Of a stretch of DNA of 64,000 nucleotides, positions 9,664 through 18,155 are shown one piece after another. The notes beneath the pieces were generated by a model. The model made no database searches, was not told the origin of the DNA, and worked only from the letters and a program-made list of their open reading frames with translations. The stretch is taken from contig CAVXGU010000004.1 of NCBI GenBank assembly GCA_963761615.1, forward strand, positions 248,001 through 312,000, written 5' to 3'. The stretch's first letter is position 1, and each line of letters starts with the position of its first letter. A program made the translations under genes and the position numbers. The DNA comes from CAVXGU01 sp963761615. GTDB taxonomy: Bacteria > Acidobacteriota > Vicinamibacteria > Vicinamibacterales > CAVVIG01.

Positions 9664-11088
9664 TTACAGACCGCGGCGCGTCTGGAACGGTCGCCCCATG
9701 CGGACGTCGCGCTGTCGCAGGATGCGATCGCTCGCCGCGACGCGCGAGTCGACGAGCGGACGTGGCGCGAGGCCGAAGCCGACGAGTGCCAGGACGAGCG
9801 CTGCGAAGGTCCACGCTTCTCGCCGCGTCAGACCGAATCGCGGACCCGCGTCCGGCTCGCGGCGGCCGCAGAAGAGCGCGAAGTACATCCGGACGATGGT
9901 CAGCCCGGTCAGCGCCGACGCCGCCACGACGGCGAATCCCATCACCGGAAAGGCGTCGACCGCGCCGTTCACGAGCAGTTCCTGACCGACGAAGCCGAGC
10001 GTGCCGGGAAAGCCGGTGCACGCGAGTCCGAGGCAGAGGAAGCTCACCGCCAGGAGCGGCATGCGCTCGTAGCCGCCGTGATAGGACGTCAGATCGAGCC
10101 GGCCCCGGCGCGCTTCGAGCACGAGGATGACGCGCGCGAGGCCGGCGAACCCGAGCCCCGCCGACAGCCAGACCAGCAGTCCACCCGCCAGGGCGCTCGT
10201 GCTCGTGCAGTCGAGGCCCGCCATCACCAGGGCCGACTGGCTCATGAACAGGTACCCGCACGCGCGCCGGGCGCTCGACTGGACCAGGGCGAGCGCCGCG
10301 CCGTAGACGGCTGTTCCGAGCGCGAGCACCGCGATGACGCGCAGCATCTCCCCGGACGCGCGCGGGACGATGAGCACGACGGTGATGTACGCACCCACCT
10401 GTGGCGCGTTGAAGAGGATGGCGGGCCCGAGCCGGCCGCGGTCGAAGACTTCCGGGACCCATGCGTGGAACGGCACGATCCCCTTGCGCACGAGCGCCGC
10501 CGCCACGATCAGCCACATGCCCGTCGTCGCGACCGCCACGTTCCCGGCGAACGGTCCGACGAACAGTGCGACGCCGGCGCCGAGCAGCAGGGTGGAGGCA
10601 CCGAGATAGGCCGCGGCGATCCGGCGTTGATCGCGATGCGCCGGGTCGCCGAGGGCGTCGAGCAGCGTCCACACGGACGCCGCCGACAGGAGGAAGAGCG
10701 CCACGGCGCTCTCGGTGAGAAAGGATGCGAGCGTGAGCAGCGTGGCGAGGGCCGCCCGGCGGAGGCCGCGGCGATCCAGCGATGCCCGCGGCGTCACCGC
10801 GACGGTGAGCAGCCAGAGGGCCGCGGCGAGGGGCAGCAGGGCCGCCGACAGCGTGTCGACACGCAGAATCGACTCTCCGCCCGGTACCCAGCTGAGGCGC
10901 GACGTGCGGAGGGACAGGTCGTGGAGCCCGGGCAAGACGGCGACGACGACCGTGGCCGCGAGCATGAGGCCCGCGGCGCCGACCGCCAGGCGTCGAAGGC
11001 GCTCGACCTCTCGGTCGACGAACGAGAGACCGATGACCAGGGCGGGCAGCGCCGCGGCGAGCGCGAGCCAGGGGCCGGGGTTACTCAT
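9664..11088 (-). CDS. Proton-conducting Nuo-like membrane subunit (third gene of DAB operon)
   Basis: A 474-residue, highly hydrophobic protein of the NuoL/M/N antiporter-like family, with about twelve or more predicted membrane helices. Family features include the charged helix RKGIVPFHAWVPEVFDRG (about residues 205-222), where lysine and histidine line the proton path, and GTLGFVGQE later. Its ATG (11088) overlaps the stop of dabB by eight bases, so it is translated in the same operon. Classical DAB pairs need only DabA and one Nuo-like protein; a second such subunit suggests a larger proton-coupled assembly. Complex I subunit function is unlikely because no other nuo gene is present. Confidence 0.82.
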   Translation of the reverse strand: MSNPGPWLALAAALPALVIGLSFVDREVERLRRLAVGAAGLMLAATVVVAVLPGLHDLSLRTSRLSWVPGGESILRVDTLSAALLPLAAALWLLTVAVTPRASLDRRGLRRAALATLLTLASFLTESAVALFLLSAASVWTLLDALGDPAHRDQRRIAAAYLGASTLLLGAGVALFVGPFAGNVAVATTGMWLIVAAALVRKGIVPFHAWVPEVFDRGRLGPAILFNAPQVGAYITVVLIVPRASGEMLRVIAVLALGTAVYGAALALVQSSARRACGYLFMSQSALVMAGLDCTSTSALAGGLLVWLSAGLGFAGLARVILVLEARRGRLDLTSYHGGYERMPLLAVSFLCLGLACTGFPGTLGFVGQELLVNGAVDAFPVMGFAVVAASALTGLTIVRMYFALFCGRREPDAGPRFGLTRREAWTFAALVLALVGFGLAPRPLVDSRVAASDRILRQRDVRMGRPFQTRRGL

Positions 11089-12436
11089 CGCGATCGTCGC
11101 CTCCGGGCGCGGACGCCGGCCACTCCATCGGCACGAGGGCCTGGCAGAGCCATCCATCGAGGCGGCTCAGCCCGCGCGCCGCCGTCGTGAACGGTCCGAC
11201 GATGACGCGGTCGAGCCACGCGTCGAGGAAGCCACGCTCCAGCGCGGCGAGAAACAGACGGTGGCGCAGCCGCTCCGGGATCAGACGGATCACCGGGCCT
11301 TCCCGCTCCTGGCGGTGACCGATGGCATCTTCCATTCCGTGCAGGTCGTGCAGGACGTTCGGAGCGCTCAGGAACTGCAGCAGCCGGAACGAGGCGTGCC
11401 CGACCAGATGGACGAACGCCACCACGTACCATCCGATCGCGATCTCCACGACGATCAAGGCGACCTGGGTGAGGGAGGCATAGGCGAGCGACGACTTGAC
11501 ATCGCTCTGCACGCGGGTGGCGAGGCCGGCGAAGACGGCCGTCGCCAGTCCCAGGGCGCCGGCCAGCACGCGGGCGGCCGGCGCCTGCTCCAGCAGGGGC
11601 GCCGCGCGCAGCAGCAGGAAGCACCCGGCGTGCACGGAGAGAGAGCCGTAGTAGACGGCGCTCGACGGAGTCGGGCCCTCCATCGCGCGCGGCAGCCACC
11701 CCGAGAACGGCAGCAGCGCGCTCTTGCCGGCCACGGCCACGATGAGGAGCACCGCGATGACCGTGGCATGCGCGCCGGTCAGGGCCAGCGCCTGGCCGGG
11801 CTTCGCGCCGCCGAACAGCAGCGAGAGGCTGTCGCTGCCGGCGAGGTGCCGCAGGAGGACCGCCGCCGCCAGCATCGCGGCGTCGCTCACGCGGTACACC
11901 GACAGCACCCGCAGCGCGTTCGACACCGGCGCCGGCCGCTCGTGGAAGAACGCCACGAGCAGCGCGGAGCTCAGGCCGACGAGCTCCCATCCGACGAGCA
12001 GCACCTCGACGTTCCCCGCCAGGGCGACGAGGAGCATCCCGGTCACGAACATCGCCAGCAGCACGAAGTACCGGTTGTAGCCGGCCTCCCGGTGCAGGTA
12101 CCGGTTCGAGAACGCCGAGACGACCCCCGCGATCACGGCACAGAGCGCGGCGAAGCCGAGGGACACGCGATCGATCGAGAGCTCGATCGCGATGCCGCCG
12201 GCGTGACCCGTCGACCAGGCGCCGTACGACACGACCTGCGAGCCGCGGCCGGACACCCCGTGCACCACGAGCGCCGCGAGCAGGGACGCGCACGCGAGCG
12301 TCATGCTGGCGCCGGCCAACCTGCCGGTCCACCGCTCGGGGAGCGGCCGGTTGACGAGCGAGGCGCCGCCGAGCAGGAGGAACAGCGCTGCCGGCGACCC
12401 GACCCCGACGGTCACCAGCGTTGCGATCGGACTCAT
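11081..12436 (-). CDS. dabB: DabB-type proton-conducting subunit of inorganic carbon transporter
   Basis: A 451-residue member of the NuoL-like family that partners DUF2309/DabA proteins in energy-coupled bicarbonate or CO2 accumulation. Features are multiple membrane helices, the conserved ELVGLSSALLVAFFHERPAP segment (about residues 124-143) and KSALLPFSGWLPRAMEGPTP (about 238-257). These match the conserved charged helices of complex I antiporter-like subunits. It is shorter than NuoL and lacks the long lateral helix. The ATG overlaps the dabA stop (ATGA), and its own stop overlaps the next gene, so the three genes are tightly coupled. The assignment rests on adjacency to dabA and on fold. 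Confidence 0.87.
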   Translation of the reverse strand: MSPIATLVTVGVGSPAALFLLLGGASLVNRPLPERWTGRLAGASMTLACASLLAALVVHGVSGRGSQVVSYGAWSTGHAGGIAIELSIDRVSLGFAALCAVIAGVVSAFSNRYLHREAGYNRYFVLLAMFVTGMLLVALAGNVEVLLVGWELVGLSSALLVAFFHERPAPVSNALRVLSVYRVSDAAMLAAAVLLRHLAGSDSLSLLFGGAKPGQALALTGAHATVIAVLLIVAVAGKSALLPFSGWLPRAMEGPTPSSAVYYGSLSVHAGCFLLLRAAPLLEQAPAARVLAGALGLATAVFAGLATRVQSDVKSSLAYASLTQVALIVVEIAIGWYVVAFVHLVGHASFRLLQFLSAPNVLHDLHGMEDAIGHRQEREGPVIRLIPERLRHRLFLAALERGFLDAWLDRVIVGPFTTAARGLSRLDGWLCQALVPMEWPASAPGGDDRDE

Positions 12437-15400
12437 CGCGCCCGTGCCGGCGAATCGGGCGGTGCGCCCGTGCGAGTCGGGTTCGACGCCGGCGCTGGAA
12501 CGATGGCCACCGGAGCGAGGAATCCGCGCTTGCCCTGGTACCACGCGGCCGAATCGCCGACGACCGACGTGAGGGGACGTTCCGGCCTTCGGAGGACGAA
12601 CCCCGAGGGGCCAAGTTCCCACAGCGCGCCCGAGTGGGGATCGAGACACGCCAGCCAGATCCAGCGGTTGCGCACCAGCCGATCGAGCGTCGCGTTCTCG
12701 CCGACGACGCGACCGACGCGATCGGGCGTGCCTTCCACGACGATGGCGAGACGCGTGGGCTCGTGGATCTCGACCATCTGCCAGGGGAGCCCCGTGCGCA
12801 AGTCGCTCTGCGCGCCGTCCATCACGCCGAGGAGCGACGTGACGTTGTGCGGCAGCTTCGTGCCGCAGCCGTAGCCGGATGGATCGACGTAGCTGAAGTA
12901 GTACTCCAGGTTGATCCCGGCCACGACCGGCACGACCGCGGCCATCACGCGGGCCAGGACCGCGCCGTCGCCGTCCCGCGTCGGGTCGTACGACGACAGG
13001 AACGCGCGACGATCCAGGAACAGCCCGCGCGTTCGGGCACGCCGGCCGATGATGCAGAACGCGTTGGTGGCGTGGCCGTACTCCGGGCGCGGCTGCGCCA
13101 GGTCCGCGGCACGCCCCTGGACGTGAGCGAGCGCCGCGGCGGGCGGGTACCAGCGCGGCACCGCGTCGAAGCGGCGGCACCGCTCGTGGGCCTCGCGCCG
13201 CCTCGCGGTGTCGACGGCACGTGTCGCGCGCGCGAAGGCCTCGCGCCAGCGCGCGGGCACCAGGTCGTCGTCGTAATACGTCACCGTGTTGTCGCAGGTG
13301 TTGCGCTGGGCGCCGACGAACCAAGTGCCGTCGCCGATCGCCACGCCCTCCGCCGCCAGCGCCTGGCGCACGCGTGGATCGTTGGCCATCTGGGCGAACG
13401 CGCGGGCGTTCGGCCCGCCGCGCCCGCCGCCGCAGGCGCCGCAGTCGTGGGCTGATTCGTGCGGGTTGTTCAGGCTCACCGATCCGTGTCCGAACACCAG
13501 CACGAGCGGGGAGAGGCGGCCGGCGATCCCGATGTCCTCCAGAACGCGACGCACGATGCCGGCCATTTCCCGGACGGTGAAGCCGGAGTAGCTGCCGATC
13601 GGCGGCCGGCGCGTGTCGCGGCTCAACTGCAGGCGGGTTCGCGGGGCAGGAAGCGGCGGCGTCCGCACGACGCTCCACCGGGAGGAGAGCCACGGGAACA
13701 CGACGCGCAGGACCAGCGGGACGAGCGAGAGCCAGCCGAACAGCGTCATCAACAGCGCGCCGCGAACGGGCAGACGGCTCCCGGCGTGCACGTTGTAGCC
13801 GAGGAACCCGGCGGCCCGCCGGTGCAGACGCCTCGAGCGCCCCGGCAGCGCCTCCGGGGCTTCCTCGACTTCGGCGACGTAGTGCTCCGGGCGGATCGTC
13901 ACCGGGCACAGCGGCCGCGGATGCGCGTCCGACGCGCCCTGGTGGTACATCGCGACGTTGAAGAAGCCCGGCGCGCCGAAGGTCTCGCACTGCGGCTCGA
14001 CTTCCTCCAGATGGCGCCGGAAGGACTCCTCCCGCTCGTCGATGCAGAACACCGCCTGGAAGGCCGGCGTGGCGTCGACGGGCCGTGGCGCGTGATGCGC
14101 GAGGGCGTCGTACACCCGATGCCGAATCGTTCGCTCGAAGGCCTGATGCAGGGTCCGCCGGCAGAGGGCGTCGACCTCACCGAGCTCGGACTCGATCTCG
14201 GCCACCTGGCCCGCCGTCCACTGCGTCACGATCGAGGCGTCGACGCCGCAGAGCTGGGCGAGGTGAAAGAGCGGCCACGCCCGGTCGGAGGGCGTCGGCG
14301 ACGCCGGACCGGGAAGTTCGTCACGGAGCCATGGACGGAGCCCGGCCAGCGGGCCGTGAAAGGACACCTGCCGCGCCGCGTCGGCGAGCGCGGCGCGCTC
14401 GAACAGCAGGCGGACGGCGAGATATCCGCGGAGCGTGACCGTGAGATCGAGCGTCGGCACGCGGTCGGGCCGCTCTTCGATCTGGCGGACGATGCCCGCC
14501 CAGCCCCGCAGCGCCAGGAGCTCGCTGCCGAGATAGGCGTCGGCCTCGTCTTCCGCGACGCCGAGGTCGGCCAGGGAGTTCGCGAGCGAGTCGAGCGCGC
14601 CGCGTCCCGCGGCGTGGTCGTCGGCGACGAGGCGCGGCAGCGTCGCGGCCCATCGACCGCAGTGCGCGGCGAGCCCGGTGCGGTAAAGCTCCAGGAAGCA
14701 GCCGTGGATGCCGAGATGCCGGTCGGGCATCGTCCACGGTGCCAGCCCCTGGTCGAGGTAACCCGCGAGGAAGCGGATGAGCGGCGGGTGGATCCAGGCG
14801 TCGGTGTCGAGGCGGCGCGTCGCCAGGAGCCAGTCGCGATGCCGGACCGGGGCGGCGCCGGGCGCGGCGGGCGGTGGGGTGCGGGCACGACCGGCCGCGT
14901 CGAGGCACGCACGCCAGAGGCGGCGCACGGCGTGCCGCTCGTCTCCGGGGAGTTCGGATGGATCGATCGCGTCGGTCAGGGCCGCCCTGGCGGAGGCCGG
15001 GAGATCCGGACGGAACCGCGACAGCGCGGCGGTCTCGTCGAGGATCCACTGGAGCTCCCGTCCGGTTGCGGCCGGGATGCCGTGCAGCACGACGGCACGC
15101 CAGAGATCGAAGCGGGTCCCGACGCCGGCGACGTCCTCCCGTCCCCCCGGGCCGAGCGCCTCCTCGAGGAGGGCGTCCACGTCCTCGACCAGAATGCGGC
15201 CCGAGGCGAGCTTGTCGCGGTATCGCCCCTCGGCGAGGAACGGCTCGCGCCCGAGGGTGATGGCGGCGTCGGCCACGGCCTCCTCGAAGGGCAGGTGCTC
15301 GAAGGCGTGCAGCGTGTTGTGATGGATGAAGATGCTGATCGGCCCCTGCGCCGGCAGCCGGTGGGCCAGACGGTCGATGACCCGGGCGATCGGGTGGTCG

Positions 15401-15438
15401 GACGGGCCCGCATCCTGCGGGCCGGCGTGGTCGGGCAT
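12433..15438 (-). CDS. dabA: DabA, DUF2309 carbonic-anhydrase-like subunit of DAB transporter
   Basis: A 1001-residue DUF2309 protein, the cytoplasmic beta-carbonic-anhydrase-like subunit thought to hydrate CO2 in one direction using membrane energy. The proposed zinc ligands are all present: C465 and D467 in FCIDERE, H651 in FGHGS and C666 in HDCGACGG, with the H-to-C spacing of 15 residues seen in characterised DabA. The N-terminus (ISIFIHHNTLHAFEHLPFEE) is also typical. The ATG at 15438 starts just before the family's conserved region; upstream in-frame codons run through the regulator gene and are rejected. The start lies 16 bases from a palindromic operator shared with the divergent ArsR-type gene. 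No carboxysome or RuBisCO gene is in view, so the carbon may serve anaplerotic or biosynthetic carboxylations. Confidence 0.93.
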   Translation of the reverse strand: MPDHAGPQDAGPSDHPIARVIDRLAHRLPAQGPISIFIHHNTLHAFEHLPFEEAVADAAITLGREPFLAEGRYRDKLASGRILVEDVDALLEEALGPGGREDVAGVGTRFDLWRAVVLHGIPAATGRELQWILDETAALSRFRPDLPASARAALTDAIDPSELPGDERHAVRRLWRACLDAAGRARTPPPAAPGAAPVRHRDWLLATRRLDTDAWIHPPLIRFLAGYLDQGLAPWTMPDRHLGIHGCFLELYRTGLAAHCGRWAATLPRLVADDHAAGRGALDSLANSLADLGVAEDEADAYLGSELLALRGWAGIVRQIEERPDRVPTLDLTVTLRGYLAVRLLFERAALADAARQVSFHGPLAGLRPWLRDELPGPASPTPSDRAWPLFHLAQLCGVDASIVTQWTAGQVAEIESELGEVDALCRRTLHQAFERTIRHRVYDALAHHAPRPVDATPAFQAVFCIDEREESFRRHLEEVEPQCETFGAPGFFNVAMYHQGASDAHPRPLCPVTIRPEHYVAEVEEAPEALPGRSRRLHRRAAGFLGYNVHAGSRLPVRGALLMTLFGWLSLVPLVLRVVFPWLSSRWSVVRTPPLPAPRTRLQLSRDTRRPPIGSYSGFTVREMAGIVRRVLEDIGIAGRLSPLVLVFGHGSVSLNNPHESAHDCGACGGGRGGPNARAFAQMANDPRVRQALAAEGVAIGDGTWFVGAQRNTCDNTVTYYDDDLVPARWREAFARATRAVDTARRREAHERCRRFDAVPRWYPPAAALAHVQGRAADLAQPRPEYGHATNAFCIIGRRARTRGLFLDRRAFLSSYDPTRDGDGAVLARVMAAVVPVVAGINLEYYFSYVDPSGYGCGTKLPHNVTSLLGVMDGAQSDLRTGLPWQMVEIHEPTRLAIVVEGTPDRVGRVVGENATLDRLVRNRWIWLACLDPHSGALWELGPSGFVLRRPERPLTSVVGDSAAWYQGKRGFLAPVAIVPAPASNPTRTGAPPDSPARAR

Positions 15439-15453
15439 CGGCGAACGTGCAAG

Positions 15454-15471
15454 TATAGCAATATTGCTATA
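15454..15471. promoter_or_regulatory. Palindromic operator between dabA and ArsR-type regulator
   Basis: TATAGCAATATTGCTATA is a perfect 18-base palindrome and is strikingly AT-rich for this genome. It is centred between the divergent dabA and regulator genes. On the dabA strand it overlaps a good -10 hexamer, TATACT (15452-15457). Its size and symmetry fit a winged-helix ArsR dimer, so autoregulation together with repression of the DAB operon is the simplest reading. Confidence 0.78.
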
Positions 15472-15489
15472 TTGCGCTATCATGCGGTC

Positions 15490-15885
15490 GTGTCGCGGGC
15501 GGCAGGGGCGGGCGGAGGGGCGGCCGGAGAGCTCCAGGTGTTCAAGGCGGGGTTCTTCCGCGCCCTCGCCCATCCCACCCGCATCCGAATCCTCGAGATC
15601 CTCGCGTCGGGCGGACGCACGGTGCAGGAGCTGCAGGACGCCTTGACGCTCGACCAGCCGCTCGTCTCCCAGCAGCTCGCCGTGCTGCGCAACCGCGGCA
15701 TCGTCGCCGCGCAGAAAGAGGGGCCGTCGGTCCGATACGCCCTGCGGGACCCGCTGGTCGCCGACCTGCTGGACGTCGCGCGTCGCATCTTCAACAACCA
15801 CCTGGTCAGCACGCGAGGGCTGTTGACCGAGCTGCGGCGCGAGGGCCGTCGGCGGCCGTCGCGGACACGACTCGCCCGCCGGTGA
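15490..15885 (+). CDS. ArsR-family winged-helix repressor
   Basis: A protein of up to 131 residues with an ArsR-type fold: FFRALAHPTRIRILEILASG, then the recognition region LTLDQPLVSQQLAVLRNRGI and a wing (KEGPSVRYALRDP). It has no cysteine anywhere in the DNA-binding helices, so it is not a classical thiol metal sensor; similar regulators sit next to DAB and sulphur-pathway genes. The GTG at 15490 has no ribosome site and lies close to the palindrome. A GTG at 15538 has GGAG eight bases upstream and would give a 115-residue protein beginning at the conserved domain, so it is a serious alternative. It is divergent from dabA, which it probably controls. Confidence 0.86.
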   Translation: MSRAAGAGGGAAGELQVFKAGFFRALAHPTRIRILEILASGGRTVQELQDALTLDQPLVSQQLAVLRNRGIVAAQKEGPSVRYALRDPLVADLLDVARRIFNNHLVSTRGLLTELRREGRRRPSRTRLARR

Positions 15886-15897
15886 CGTGACCGGCAC

Positions 15898-15927
15898 TTG
15901 ACGCCCTGGGGACCGCGAGCGTATTCT
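15898..15927 (+). promoter_or_regulatory. Sigma-70-like promoter for the lipoprotein gene
   Basis: TTGACG (15898-15903) and TATTCT (15922-15927) are separated by 18 bases. They lie just after the ArsR-type gene and about 160 bases before the lipoprotein start, implying a long 5' leader. Confidence 0.5.
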
Positions 15928-16090
15928 GGCGGCCCTTCACGCCGGACCATCGGATATGGCGTCCACGTGGCGCTCGGGCGCCACAGCGGCGACTCGGCTT
16001 GCGGCCGCGGCCCCCTGGGGGCGCTCGAAGTCCAGGCGCGTCACCGTCCCACTCCTCGCACGACCCCAACCTGCACACAAGGAGCGCATC

Positions 16091-17446
16091 ATGCCGCGGA
16101 GGCTTTTGGTGCTCGCCGGGTCCGCGCTGTCGATCACCCTGCTGGCTGGCAGCGGCTGCTCGAAGTCAGGGTCCTCCGGCGGCACGACGTCGCCGACGGC
16201 GCCGAGCTCGCCGACCACGTCGCTGACCGTCAACGGCGTCCACACGCTCACCGGCATCGGGCAGACGTATCAGCTCCAGACGAGCGACGCCTCCGGCAAG
16301 GACGTGACGTTCCTCGTGATGTATCAGTCTTCGAATCCTGGCGTCGCGACCGTCGGCGCGGCCGGCACGACGGCGGGACTCGTGACGGCGGTCGCCAACG
16401 GCGTCACCCAGATCACGGCGAGCGAGGGCACGGTCTCGACCACGTTCTCGCTGACCGTCAGCGCGACCGCGGCGCCCTGGGTCGACGAAGGTCCTCGCTT
16501 CAGCAGCGCGGACTTCGGTGCGCCCGGAGACCAGTCGTTTGCCGATGGCGCCGCCATCCCCCTGCCGGGCGGCGGCCTCAGAATCATCTTCTCGCACGGG
16601 CTGCAGGCGTACCTGAGCGAGTCGTCTCCCGACGGCTTGGGCTTCACCCCGGACTCCGGAACGCGCCCGTTCGCGAATTCTCCCGACGGCCAGGCGAACG
16701 CACACCTGTCGCTGGTTCACGTGCTGCGACTCGACGATGGCAGCGTAAGGCTGTTCGGATCGGCGCAGGGCGCGAACGCCGGCGAATACAGTGCCGTGAG
16801 TCAAGACGACGCGTTGACCTGGACCTATGACGACGGCGTGCGGCTTGCCGGCTCGGGATTCAGCGGCTTCAGCGTCGTTCGACAGGGAGGCCTCTATCGG
16901 GCGTACTTCGGAATGGGAGGCGGGACGGCCGGTCAGATTTCCGGAGGGCCCGACGCGATCGTCAGCGCCACGTCATCCGACACCCTCAGCTGGACGATGG
17001 ATGGCGGCGTCAGGATCGCGGCCGGTGCGAGCCCGGCCGGCGCGCCGGGCTCCCCGTACCATCCGTCGGCGATTCTCAACCCGGATGGGTCCGTCCTCCT
17101 GATGTACGTGCGCTTCCCGGACGGCGGGGCCGATCACTCGACCTCGTACGGACTCTGGACGAGCACGTCGACCGACGGCCTCACGTTCTCCAACGAGACG
17201 TGGACGAACCTGCTCGGCTGCGCCGATCCCGAGCTCGTGCGAAGCGGCGGTACGCTCCGGGCGTACTACGACGGCTGCCCGAGCGGCACGTTCGGCAGCG
17301 CGCACCAGGGCGGCTCCGTTCCCTCCGCGGTCTTCACGAGAACCAGCAGCGCACCCCCAGCCGTCCCACCCGCGCCGAGTCAGCCGACCGTGCCGCAGAG
17401 ACCCGCGTCGGTGGTTCCGGCGTGGAAGGCGGTTCGGCAGCGGTAG
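16091..17446 (+). CDS. Secreted lipoprotein with Ig-like and sialidase-like beta-propeller domains
   Basis: A 451-residue exported protein. The signal sequence ends in LLAGSGC, so lipidation at Cys24 is likely although the -3 residue is atypical. A Ser/Thr/Pro linker is followed by a bacterial Ig-like (BID_2-type) domain at about residues 45-125 (VTFLVMYQSSNPGVATV, LVTAVANGVTQITAS). The rest (about 130-430) has repeated SxDxLxW or SPDGLGF motifs such as AVSQDDALTWTYDDG and SATSSDTLSWTMDGG, the Asp-box pattern of BNR/sialidase-type propellers. Catalytic arginines of true sialidases are not evident, so a binding or adhesion role is as likely as glycosidase activity. The start has AAGGAG six bases before ATG. 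It appears monocistronic. Confidence 0.75.
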   Translation: MPRRLLVLAGSALSITLLAGSGCSKSGSSGGTTSPTAPSSPTTSLTVNGVHTLTGIGQTYQLQTSDASGKDVTFLVMYQSSNPGVATVGAAGTTAGLVTAVANGVTQITASEGTVSTTFSLTVSATAAPWVDEGPRFSSADFGAPGDQSFADGAAIPLPGGGLRIIFSHGLQAYLSESSPDGLGFTPDSGTRPFANSPDGQANAHLSLVHVLRLDDGSVRLFGSAQGANAGEYSAVSQDDALTWTYDDGVRLAGSGFSGFSVVRQGGLYRAYFGMGGGTAGQISGGPDAIVSATSSDTLSWTMDGGVRIAAGASPAGAPGSPYHPSAILNPDGSVLLMYVRFPDGGADHSTSYGLWTSTSTDGLTFSNETWTNLLGCADPELVRSGGTLRAYYDGCPSGTFGSAHQGGSVPSAVFTRTSSAPPAVPPAPSQPTVPQRPASVVPAWKAVRQR

Positions 17447-17580
17447 CTGGGGCGAGAACGACTCGACCAGGTCATTGTTCGGGGCTTGCCGGCTTGCTTG
17501 TGGCGCGTTTGCGACCGCGTCTCCGCGACTGTGGCGCTACAGCGTTTTCGAGATCGGTGTCGCCCCGAGATCGGTGTCGC

Positions 17581-17626
17581 GGCGGACCTTCAGGTCCGCC
17601 AATGCGAAGCCGACCTGAAGATCGGC
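17581..17626. repeat. Second REP-like palindrome pair
   Basis: GCGGACCTTCAGGTCCGC at 17582-17599 is identical to the units near 6.9 kb, and is followed by a diverged reverse-sense unit, GCCGACCTGAAGATCGGC, at 17609-17626. The pair lies between the lipoprotein gene and the 103-residue protein gene, 64 bases before the latter. Confidence 0.82.
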
Positions 17627-17689
17627 CGCCACGGCGAAACGAAGACCGGTCTAGAATCCGCCTGATCGACGGCGACCAAGGAGGATGGC

Positions 17690-18001
17690 ATGCGAGTGAT
17701 GGTCAAGTTCACGATCCCAACCGAAGGCGGCAACGAGGCACTGAAGGGCGGGCGCATCGGCAAACTGCTCCCGCAGCTCATGGAGGATCTGAAGCCCGAG
17801 GCTGCCTACTTCTATCCTCACGATGGGCTGCGCGCTGGTCACTTCATCATCAACATGAGCGACTCGTCCCAGATCGTGGAAGTGTCCGAACGAATCTGGT
17901 TCGCACTGCGCGGCAGCGTCGAACTGGTGCCGGTCATGAGTGCCGAGGACATCCAGAAGGGCCTGCCGTCGGTCCCAGGGATCGTCGCGAAATACGCCTG
18001 A
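17690..18001 (+). CDS. Conserved small protein of unknown function
   Basis: A 103-residue soluble protein, MRVMVKFTIPTEGGNEALK, with FYPHDGLRAGHFIINM and VMSAEDIQKGL later. The alternating strands and helices resemble a small ferredoxin-like alpha/beta fold, and proteins of this look are common as stand-alone genes in soil bacteria. No catalytic motif is visible and I do not assign a function. The ribosome site AAGGAGG is six bases before the ATG. It stands alone, with a REP-like pair upstream. Confidence 0.82.
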   Translation: MRVMVKFTIPTEGGNEALKGGRIGKLLPQLMEDLKPEAAYFYPHDGLRAGHFIINMSDSSQIVEVSERIWFALRGSVELVPVMSAEDIQKGLPSVPGIVAKYA

Positions 18002-18062
18002 GCATGGATGTGACCTCGTCTGGTGACGCCGTCCCCCTGCGGATTGTGCTCCGCAGCGACGG

Positions 18063-18117
18063 GCTTGCCAAATGCGCCGACTTTTGGTGACAAATTTCTG
18101 ATGCGACGTTGGCAAGC
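18063..18117. repeat. Spaced inverted repeat downstream of the 103-residue gene
   Basis: GCTTGCCAA (18063-18071) and TTGGCAAGC (18109-18117) are perfect 9-base arms around a 37-base AT-richer loop. It lies between two plus-strand genes and could be a terminator-like stem or an operator for the gene at 18156. Confidence 0.4.
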
Positions 18118-18155
18118 GATTTGCCGGTAGCATGGGACGAGGAAGGAGAGCCCCC

